A stretch of 64,000 nt of DNA from Torreya grandis. Taxonomy: Eukaryota > Streptophyta > Pinopsida > Cupressales > Taxaceae. The translations under genes were made by a program, and so were the position numbers. The notes under the pieces were generated by a model. That model was not told the origin of the DNA and did not search any database. It was given only the letters and a program-made list of their open reading frames with translations. How positions within the stretch are numbered: position 1 is the first letter of the stretch; every line of letters starts with the position of its first letter. Shown here piece after piece: positions 54,600 through 64,000 of the stretch. The stretch covers positions 2,683,501-2,747,500 of the forward strand of contig JARHVA010002005.1 of the NCBI GenBank assembly GCA_037957365.1, written 5' to 3'.

Positions 54600-55440
54600 T
54601 CAGCTCATGGAAAAAAACAATTGAAGGCTTTGTTTCCTCAGGTGTATGTATTTTTTTTATTGATGGTATGGGTGAAGACTTAATGCATCATATGCTGGGA
54701 GAAGATGGGTGTGGCGATATTGTAGGTGTCAAAGACATTGTTTACACCATTAAGGTTGAACTTATAGGGATGCTGAAGACGTAACTACCTCCTTCTACGT
54801 TTTTCAATTCATTGTAAAGCTTTATTCCCTCGAATCTTCCATAGGGGGAAGAGTTTAAGGATGTTTGGTAGATATTAAGGCATGTTATTTCTCCCTCCAT
54901 TATGGAAAATCCCACATTTTCTTTGGAAGGCCTTATGTAGAAGTTCTTGGAGGGCAATCCCCACATCATGAAGTCCTTGTTCATCGAACAGATAGAAACA
55001 ATAATTCATTCAATAACAGAGTCACTGCTGTAGAACATCAGATACGTGTTTACGAAAAAAACATGCCTTCAAAAATTCAATGTTGATCATCTCTCTGTTG
55101 TAAATGGAGAGAGTCCAATTCACCTGGGCTCACCAATTCAGAGCTACCTAACTTGTTCGCTCCTCTTCCAAACAAAAATGTGCCCGTAGGATTGGTGGTT
55201 GGGAAACAGAGTGGAAGGCCCTTGTAAATGGTAAAATTTCTCTTCATGGAAATTAGAAATGGGCCAAATGACTCCACGGAGAATTGATGGACATGAACAT
55301 GAGCACCATTTTGGCTTTAGATGTGATTTTCATACAATGAGCAAACGGAAATTGCCTTGATTTCTAAATGTGGTGAGATCACTTCATGGAGAAAATTTTA
55401 GGTGCCAAATTCGTTCTAGTGGATTACTCAACCCTGCAAC
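54600..55440 (-). pseudogene. Decayed coding-like segment in the tail of copy D
   Basis: Two minus-strand open pieces lie in line: 55077-55277 (66 codons, containing 'LPLCFPTTNPTGTFLFGRG' and 'GSSELVSPGELDS') and 54742-54984 (80 codons, containing 'MMWGLPSKNFYIRPSKENVG'). The frame of the first extends upstream past its Met as 'NGAHVHVHQFSVESFGPFLI'. At about 55435 the minus strand has 'ttttttattgtgttgcag', which looks like a splice acceptor with a preceding T-rich tract. The part from 54600 to 55080 is matched by copy C (28530-28990), with stops and shifts in both. I do not recognise the protein. It may be a captured or duplicated gene fragment. Confidence 0.4.
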
Positions 55441-55529
55441 ACAATAAAAAATTATATATAACCCTAACTTCCAAACCCTAACATGGAGGCTTATAAGGTG
55501 TTTTAGGTGAGGATTTTGCTTTGTGACAT

Positions 55530-55533
<4 letters not shown>

Positions 55534-55579
<46 letters not shown>
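55534..55579. repeat. (TA)n microsatellite
   Basis: About 23 TA units marking the approximate right limit of sequence associated with copy D. Confidence 0.95.
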
Positions 55580-55581
<2 letters not shown>

Positions 55582-57690
55582 CTACTATTAACAAATTTTG
55601 ATTTAGTTTTTGTTTAACAACAATAGAATTAATTTTCTTTATATCTTATTATTACTCCACTTTTTTTAATTATTCTTCCTCTCTAGAATCTCTTAGTGTT
55701 CTAATTCCTCTTAATCCTTCGTAGCATCTTTTTCTTCTAGTTCATTTAATACAACTATGTATGGTACTTTACGTGGTTTGATTACACAGAGGAGCGCCCA
55801 ATTTAATCCTTTGTTTTAATTATAAAAATAAATAATAATAAAATAAAAATTTAAAAATAATTATGTAAAAAGTTGATTTATATTAAATAGAGTTAAATAA
55901 TATAATAGAATAAAATTCTTAATTAATATAATAAATATTGAATATGCTTTTTAAGTGATCTTCGATTTACCATTAAAATTAATTGGTTCATAAATAATTT
56001 ATATTGAGTGCAAAATCTTATTAATAATCGCAAGTGACATGCACTAAAACCAAACATTTATATTTTCATTAAAAACTTAATAAACTTCATTTTGTTAAAT
56101 TATTTTCACTGTGTCTAAACTTTTTTTTAAATGTATGTTTGAGTTTTCTTAAGGTATCAAGTTTTTTTTTAATGTCCTCATTCCACTAAGAAATTTGGCA
56201 TGGCTAAAATGTGTTATTGGTTTATATGATTGAAATTTTAATAAGATATATAATTTTATATGACACAATGTGTTATTTTAATCTAAATAATTTAATTAAA
56301 TATTATATAATAGATGTAAAATATTATTCAATTAATGATATAGATAAAATACAGAAAGTCATAAGGAAATAAATGGCTCTTATCTTAATATTTTCTAGTG
56401 ATTTTTTTTTTTTTTTCACTACCCTTGTTCTAAATATGCACCATTACAACATTTGTGTAACTACAATCCCAAATTTCTTTGTTTTCATAAAATGACTCTA
56501 ATATAAATGCAATAACTAAATAATTTTAGGAAAAAAAATTGATTTTTGTGGGTTTATGTTAGAGAATCATGACCTAAAGGTGGTAACTATAATGTTTATG
56601 TTCATAAAACCACAAGTAGAAAATACATTTCATTCAACAAGATAAATAAACATTATATTATTGTATTACATCTTTTTCCAATTACAAATGTAAATTTATA
56701 TAAAAAGAAAACTTCACTTGAACAAGACTCAACTATTGGAACCTAACTACCCGTATAACTACTTACATATATCTTAATCAAAATTAATTATGTTTATTTA
56801 TATTTTATTATAACTAAGTATTAAAACTATGTTATAAAATATAATATAAGCTATTTAGATTTAAAAACCTAATAAATCACCTTGATCTAAAGGGGAAAAA
56901 ATGATTTAGAGCATTATGAATTTGAAGTTGTCCTAGAAAACATATACTAGAACTTATCTTTTAACCACATGTACATCGGCACTGATCAACCTATGTGAAC
57001 ATGTCTAATGTGAGCTAATCTTATCATTCTTTGTGTTATTACTATTATAAACTATGCATCCTTTGACCTAGCATGAAGATGATGAATGTGTCTCATTCAT
57101 CATTTATATGATCATTTGTATATGTATTGTAGTATATGTATCATCATGTGAATACCAAACCATATTAATATGCATCTTGATGATAATTTTTTACCTTATG
57201 TATGTAGAAAAGCTTTGTTAGATAATGTAGAAAATGAGAATATACCAAAATGACCTCTTCATTACCTATTATCTCCTCAGAATGATATCCTTATATAAAA
57301 ATGAATGAAATGAAAATATATGAATCACTCTTGCAACATAATAAAATAAAATACAAAAGCATCACACTATTGTAACATCATAATGCATCTCAAAATAATA
57401 ACATACTCAACATATATGAACATAAAAAAGAATGATATATACAAAGAGGAAGAGAGTATCTATAGGTTGATCAATAGAGAGATTTCATTTCCTTATTGAC
57501 CACAAAATACACAAATATAATTTACCTATAAAGAGGCAATTGACTATTAGACAAACATTAAAAGTTAGTCTTTGTCTCATTCTAAGTCTAAGAAATTATA
57601 CACTATGGTCACAAGTAAACTTTAGCATAGTAAATTACTTTAAATTAACTTAATATTTTGGTACTAATTATAATTTCTATTTTGGAATTA
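55580..57690. other. AT-rich sequence, no gene seen
   Basis: Very AT-rich. There is a poly-T run near 56402-56416. No open frame, transposon end, RNA gene or repeat shared with the rest of the window was recognised. Confidence 0.6.
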
Positions 57691-57695
57691 TTTGA

Positions 57696-57929
57696 TCAAC
57701 TAAACTTTGACAAAGAATGTGCCAAAATAATACCTACCTCATCTCCTCCATTTTTCATACATATAACAAGCTCCCAAGCTCCATGAGGATCTCCTTTTCC
57801 TTCTAACAAGCTCTTCCCCAAGAAATTTGCTTCCAAGCCTCTTCCTCTCACCCACAAAACAATGAACCCAACAATGACCAAGAAATTGAAATAAAACAGA
57901 GAGTCAAATTCCTCCTCCAAAAAACTCAT
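57696..57929 (-). CDS. Candidate first exon, unrecognised
   Basis: A minus-strand frame of 77 codons starts at the ATG ending at 57929. The start region contains a hydrophobic stretch 'FYFNFLVIVGFIVLWV', which could be a signal anchor or membrane helix, followed by a Gly/Glu/Lys-rich part 'NFLGKSLLEGKGDPHGAWEL'. About 60 codons in, 'gatgag/gtaggt' is a good match to a plant 5' splice donor. Upstream, on the minus strand, TATAAATAG lies at 58200-58208, about 270 bp before the ATG. I found no downstream exon and no family match. Its base composition is less AT-rich than the surroundings. It could be a small gene's first exon or chance. Confidence 0.25.
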   Translation of the reverse strand: MSFLEEEFDSLFYFNFLVIVGFIVLWVRGRGLEANFLGKSLLEGKGDPHGAWELVICMKNGGDEVGIILAHSLSKFS

Positions 57930-59219
<1,290 letters not shown>

Positions 59220-59600
59220 CAAGCTACTTCTTCCCCATACCCACACAAGGTACCAATTATGCACATACTAACTTATAAGAAACCAACATGTATAATCAGT
59301 ACAATAAAAACTCAAAATTGACCAATCGAATAAATATACATACGAAAAAATTTATTAAGACCAAGTAGTCTCAATAATAAAATTTAAAACCAAAATTTGT
59401 AATTTTAAATTTCAAAAAAATAATTCAATGATCGGTTGAGTAATTTATCAATTTGAAAAAATAATAAAGTGGTGTTAGTTTCAAAACAACTTAAATTTTC
59501 AATCAAATCAAAATAAGTTTCAACAAAATAATGTCAAAATGATTCAAATCACAAGCACTATGTGGTTAAGTAAGCCACCTAAGGGGAGAAGGAAAAAAGT

Positions 59601-59790
59601 CTCGATTACCTCCTAGAGGTAATAGAAAAACAACTCGATTGCCTCCCATAGGTAAGAGAAAATAACTTAATTAACTAATAGAGGTAAGAGAAATAGTAAC
59701 TCTATTACCACTTAGAAGTAAGAGAAAATTATTTAATTATCTCCCATAGGTAAGAGTAAATAATTGTGATTTTCTCCTCTATAATAGTGA
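59601..59790. repeat. 33-bp minisatellite with hairpin-forming unit
   Basis: Five to six degenerate units start near 59601, 59634, 59666, 59700 and 59733. The first contains 'attacctc/cta/gaggtaat', a perfect 8-bp stem with a 3-base loop. Others keep 'ctc(c)nataggtaagag' with partial pairing. It is non-coding. Confidence 0.85.
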
Positions 59791-60820
59791 AACATCTATC
59801 ACTACTATAGTTGAAATAAGAAGAACAAACAAGCAACCTCTATACATGACATCCCAATGCCTCAAACTTATCCCATGAAAATACTTTTGTTTACTATGTT
59901 CGACCAATCACAATCTTAACCTTCACCAAGATAATATACCTCACTAAGAATATCCCTATCTAATCACTATCTCTGAAGATATACTATCAATAGGTAGTCT
60001 ATTGTGACATCTCTCTATGTCCTTGGGTGAATCATAAGGTAAATCACATGAAAACCACTTAAGGGGTGGGTGGAGAATTACATCACTACATAACAACGAT
60101 TTCACTTAGACATGGAATTTTTTCATGAGTAAATACTACTTCACACCAAATTTACACACATGAGGTTACACATAAGGTACATTAAAACACATTTACATCC
60201 ATAATAGTACAATTTAACTACATAATACCATTATGATACTTGCACCATAACATGCACAATAAAATTATACAATAATGTTTTTCATTTAGGGAGGATGATT
60301 TTTTTTAAAATTTAGTAAATATACAAAGTGATATAATAAATTAAATAATATGTTACAATTACACATGTACATTGACATATAAAAGTGAGAGGATCCTCCT
60401 GCAATAATTAATTAAAGTACATAAATAACAAGAATTAACAACACAAATTAAATCTGAAGAACACTTAAAAAGATTGAATTGATCGCAGACCACTTCGAGG
60501 GGGCAACCTCCTTTGAGCAAGAGCTATAAAATAATTTTTTGGATGCCTTCAATGGCCTCAACACTTATATATAAATTCTAAACTAAGAAACTACTACTTC
60601 TCATCACTGTGGTATAAAACAAAATGCTCATGGGATGAATTACAAAGCATATGCATCCATAGAAACTAATAAAAAACAAAGAAAAGATATATCATAGGTT
60701 CATTAAAAAAAAAATGGTTAATGATACATTTATTAGTTCAAAATACAATGTTTACATTGGTTTATAAAAAATAGGTACACACACATCCCAATATGAAAAC
60801 ATAATCTCTTTGGTATTACA
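59791..60820. other. AT-rich sequence, no gene seen
   Basis: No recognisable coding, repeat or transposon end. Confidence 0.55.
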
Positions 60821-61075
60821 CTATGGTAAAAGTGGTCTCATTGGTCCAACCAATGAATATGTCATCCTTGATGACATTATTGACACACATCTACCACAAC
60901 TATTGTCAATGAAGTACAATAAGTGGCCATTCCACACATAGCACCTAGTGCCACAATAGTATCTCATGGAATCATGCATGTTTTCTATGTTTGACGACTT
61001 ATGAAACTCAATATTTATAGTGCCTATGTATAAAAAACCCTCATGAATTATATCAACCAAATTGAAAGTACACAT
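60821..61075 (-). other. Unrecognised minus-strand ORF
   Basis: 84 codons from an ATG at 61075. It contains several Cys and His residues ('YYCGTRCYVWNGH', 'SCGRCVSIM') but no motif I can assign. It lies just downstream, on the minus strand, of the possible primer-binding site at 61146-61165, so if that is a retroelement this could be a remnant of its interior. It may equally be a chance ORF. Confidence 0.25.
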
Positions 61076-61145
61076 TTTCTATTTTATGTCTACTATAGAG
61101 GGTAAATAAACCAACTATATTTATTTTGTCCTATTTCCTAGTGTT

Positions 61146-61168
61146 GAACCCATGATTTGATACCAAAA
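61146..61168 (-). other. Possible LTR end and primer-binding site
   Basis: On the minus strand 'GGGCATGACA' (an LTR-like CA end) is followed after three bases by 'TGGTATCAAATCATGGGTTC', close to the TGGTATCAGAGCCATGG primer site of plant LTR elements. I could not find the partner LTR in the window, so the element would be partial. Confidence 0.35.
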
Positions 61169-62275
61169 TGTCATGCCCATTTTTTTGATCTAAATACTCA
61201 TGTATTTTTTAATAAAAAATTAATTCAATGATTCTTACTTAATAAATGTAATTTTTTAGTGGTTTAAATGTTGTGACATGTGCAAATAAATTGTGACACA
61301 CATAATTATTATGTGATTATTTTATTCATTTACTTTCCACCATAAGGCTTCCCTAGGAAGTCAAATACAAACATTTGAAGTCAACACACACAAAGGAAAA
61401 CAAAGCAACTAAGGAAAAAAATACTTTATAAAGGTTTACCACCTTAAGGTTCACAGCGGAAAAGTCTATACTAAGAATGAAATAATCACTGCTCCCAAGA
61501 CATGCAAGATAAGAAGTGGTTCCAAAAATCTACTTAGCTCGAGGTAGCTAACACTGAAGCAAAACAAGTTTAATATATATAAGGATTATCCATGATAAAA
61601 ATGGGTTAATATTGATGATGATGTAAAATACTAATTCAAGTGATGAAGATGATACCACCTTAACATATCCTATGATCTAAACCTAATGCCCCCATCATAA
61701 TTTGGAAAACCTACATATCTACTCCATAGAATTAGGATTTGATGTAGTTCTTAAACTTGTGATGGACTCCTTTATGAGACATCATCATCAAAATAGGGTT
61801 GAAAATCTAAGCCAATAATCAATCTAATAAGTCACTCAAGTGATATTATAAATCTCTACTCATCTACTCAATATGAAATGACACATTCAAGGGTCACCTA
61901 TCATGGGTAGATTCAAGATAATGGAGGACAAAAGGGGGATATAAAGTGACACTTTTTTTTTAAAATAATAATAGTTAAACTTGGAGAGAATGTTAGAGAC
62001 ACTTCAAAAAGGAATTTGACAATGACATAAGAACATGAATTATGGTATTTTGAATGTAGTTTCTAAATAGATAAATTTTTTCAATACCTATATGATAAAA
62101 TTATGAAAAATAGATGTATTTATGACAATAGGTTGGTCTTTTTTTGTGAAAATATAAGGAGATTTCATGTGTACGAACACACTTTTTTTAATTAAACGAT
62201 TGAATTTTTGTAAGAAAATTCATATATGGATAGGTGAAATGTATAACACTATTGAGAATATTTTTTATTAATTTT

Positions 62276-62278
<3 letters not shown>
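61169..62278. other. AT-rich sequence, possible LTR remnant at its start
   Basis: If the site at 61146-61168 is real, the LTR would begin here on the plus strand as 'tgtcatgcccat'. Nothing else was recognised. Confidence 0.35.

Positions 62279-62322
<44 letters not shown>
62279..62322. repeat. (TA)n microsatellite
   Basis: About 22 uninterrupted TA units. Confidence 0.95.
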
Positions 62323-62331
<9 letters not shown>

Positions 62332-62894
62332 TAATTTTTCACGTCAAGACAACTAGAAAATTGAAACTTCAAGTGTATGAACACAACTTTTTGACCTTAA
62401 CTTCATGAAAATCATTTTTTTTAAAGCGTATTTGAGAATTTGTAGATTTTTGAGATACAAGTTTTATAAACTTTCAATTAATAATCAAAAAAATATAATG
62501 GAATTTGTGATGATATATATATATAGTCCATAATGAGGTATGTTATGTCTAAATTAAGTAATAATTATAAATAATATTCTAACATTAAAAAAATTATATA
62601 TTCTAAAACTACACTTCTCCTCTACAAACCCATATATATATATTAAAAAATAATAAAATTTGCTTGATCAAATGTGTCAACAAAGATGAAAAAGACTCCT
62701 AAATTTCTTAGAAACTAAGTAGAATATTCCATGACCAGTTTCAAGCTAGGTTCGAACCTCCCCAAGCCTATACCTAAGACAAATTTGGAGGGAAAATGAA
62801 AAAAAAATGGAAATGTTTAAAGGGTGTATGCCCTTTGTAAATGTAGTGTGCCCTATGTAAAGGACATATTCCCTTTGGAAAGACATGTATATTT

Positions 62895-62997
62895 TTGTTT
62901 GCAATTAGAGGTAGTTGTTAAGCACTTTGGACTACAAATTTTTTTATGTATATTTTTTGTTTTTTTGCAATTAGAGGTAGTTGTTAAGCACTTTAAA
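62895..62997. repeat. 66-bp period duplication
   Basis: 'ttgcaattagaggtagttgt' plus 'taagcacttt' occurs near 62899 and again near 62965, with T-rich text between. The frame 62824-63021 crossing it is probably chance. Confidence 0.85.
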
Positions 62998-63784
62998 CTT
63001 TGCATGGATACATGGCATTGATATATTTAGTAAAATAAATTTTAAGTATACTAATATAAATTATATTATTATACTTTAAATAAATTTTACTAAATATAAC
63101 AAATTAAGGCCATTCTGCATCTTATGAAATCAATTCCAAAGCTATACAAGTTACCATTTAGAAGTTATTTTTTCAAAATCTAATATAGTTAATACTTAGT
63201 TTTCATAATATCAGGATTATAATATAGAATTATAAAAGAGGTTAAAATTCATGTTACATATGTTATAGATCTATACTATTGATTATCCCCCATATTTTAC
63301 CTAATTGAGTATGTCCTACCTACTTTACCTACTTGAGTATGCCCTACCTGATTGAATACTTGATCTTGAAGGTGGATTCTTAGAAAATTTATGTTTTTTT
63401 CAATCAATGAGTCTATCAATATTCATAAATGACTACCTTTTATCATGTAACTTGTAACATACCTATAGTCATGATATGGTCACTCATACATGACATCTGT
63501 CGCATACCTATTAAATATATGTATACATTCACTCATACATGACATCTACCTATAATCATGATATGATAACTTATAATAAAAATTAATGTAGCTAATCACC
63601 CTAATAAACTCCATTTTAAATATAATAAATTGAAACACCATTAAAATTCATTATAAAAAGATACCATTCACTCTAAAATAAATATCAGATAGATGGTCAA
63701 TCCATGCATTCTTCAATTCTAATCTCATGCATTATTCCAAAGTCACATAGAATAAATTCATATTCTAGCACTCAAAATTCACAT
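62998..63784. other. AT-rich sequence with short direct repeats
   Basis: 'cactcatacatgacatct' occurs near 63481 and 63530, and 'ctacctacttgagtatg' style repeats lie near 63305-63345. No gene was recognised. Confidence 0.55.
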
Positions 63785-64000
63785 AATACACTCCCTCTTT
63801 AACCCTCATCATCCCTAATCAATCCCTCATTGACCCTTGTATTCACTAATCATCCCTATTCACTCCTTCACCAGTTCTCATTGTCCATCATTATCCCTAA
63901 TCACTCCCTCATTAGCTATCATCATCTTTTGTTATTGTTAATCACTCCCTAATCAACCCTCATTAACTCTAATAATACCTAATCACTCTCTCATCATCCT
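63785..64000. repeat. Degenerate CCCTAATCACTCCCTCAT minisatellite, runs off the window
   Basis: Repeated words such as 'atccctaatca', 'cactccctca' and 'cattatccctaatcactccc' give a degenerate array with a period of roughly 18-35 bp. The strand is strongly C/T over G/A. It continues past the window end. Confidence 0.75.

Larger units (their letters stand above)
46504..55440 (+). repeat. End of copy C tail and complete copy D of the long repeat
   Basis: 46504-46558 completes the tail of copy C. Copy D then starts near 46559 with the segment shared with copy B (7410 onward). Landmarks appear near 47034, 47578, 48720, 52258, 52663 and 54264. Copy D is interrupted by an LTR element (49001-51362) and ends with the tail shared with C plus further sequence to about 55440. 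C and D are therefore a head-to-tail pair. A short minus-strand hydrophobic frame (46560-46742) is also open in copy B (7398-7592). Confidence 0.85.

Noticed and set aside
63785..64000. CCCTAATC-like words as a possible telomere array
   Set aside because: Plant telomere units are CCCTAAA. Here the units are longer, irregular and contain CACTCCCTCAT, so it is a minisatellite.

Overview
The window looks like intergenic DNA from a land plant with a large, repeat-rich genome, probably a seed plant; a gymnosperm-like genome is possible but cannot be proved from the sequence. It is strongly AT-rich and has no intact long ORF. It holds plant-type Ty3/gypsy and Ty1/copia LTR retrotransposons, fossil pentatricopeptide repeat (PPR) coding sequence and a plant mobile domain (PMD) fragment. 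No functional protein-coding gene, rRNA or tRNA was recognised.

Layout. Four diverged, same-orientation copies of one long, mostly non-coding repeat form the backbone: copy A (1-6500, 5' end outside the window), copy B (7410-13316), copy C (19448-29046, resuming at 46504) and copy D (about 46559-55440). C and D are directly adjacent once one insertion is removed. A and B are separated by about 0.9 kb, B and C by about 6 kb of other sequence. The copies carry private insertions: about 1.2 kb of unknown DNA in A (1582-2783), a 3.2-kb deleted copia element in C (19816-23048, TSD ccaac), an LTR-like fragment in C (23340-23725), and a 2.4-kb LTR element without recognised coding sequence in D (49001-51362).

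The largest single feature is a 17.46-kb Ty3/gypsy element of Tat type on the minus strand (29047-46503), inserted in the tail of copy C. It has a perfect 5-bp TSD (ctagg), LTRs of 1323 and 1326 bp, a PBS and a textbook polypurine tract. Decayed gag, protease, RT, RNase H, a second (archaeal-like) RNase H and integrase follow in that order. Its long 3' region carries an antisense (plus-strand) PMD fragment, a 233-bp tandem duplication and arrays of ATCGAT-centred palindromes that also occur in the LTRs.

The B-C spacer (13317-19447) holds large microsatellites, two PPR pseudogene fragments about 1.05 kb apart, a 126-bp tandem duplication and a 396-bp foldback whose 198-bp arms differ at only two positions in the parts compared. 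The right end (55440-64000) is AT-rich, with long (TA)n tracts, a 33-bp hairpin-forming minisatellite (59601-59790), a possible LTR/PBS junction near 61.15 kb, one weak candidate exon (57696-57929) and a degenerate minisatellite running off the window end.

How it works together: apart from the weak candidate exon, nothing appears to encode a working host function. The window records segmental duplication of a non-coding block followed by nested retrotransposition and decay.
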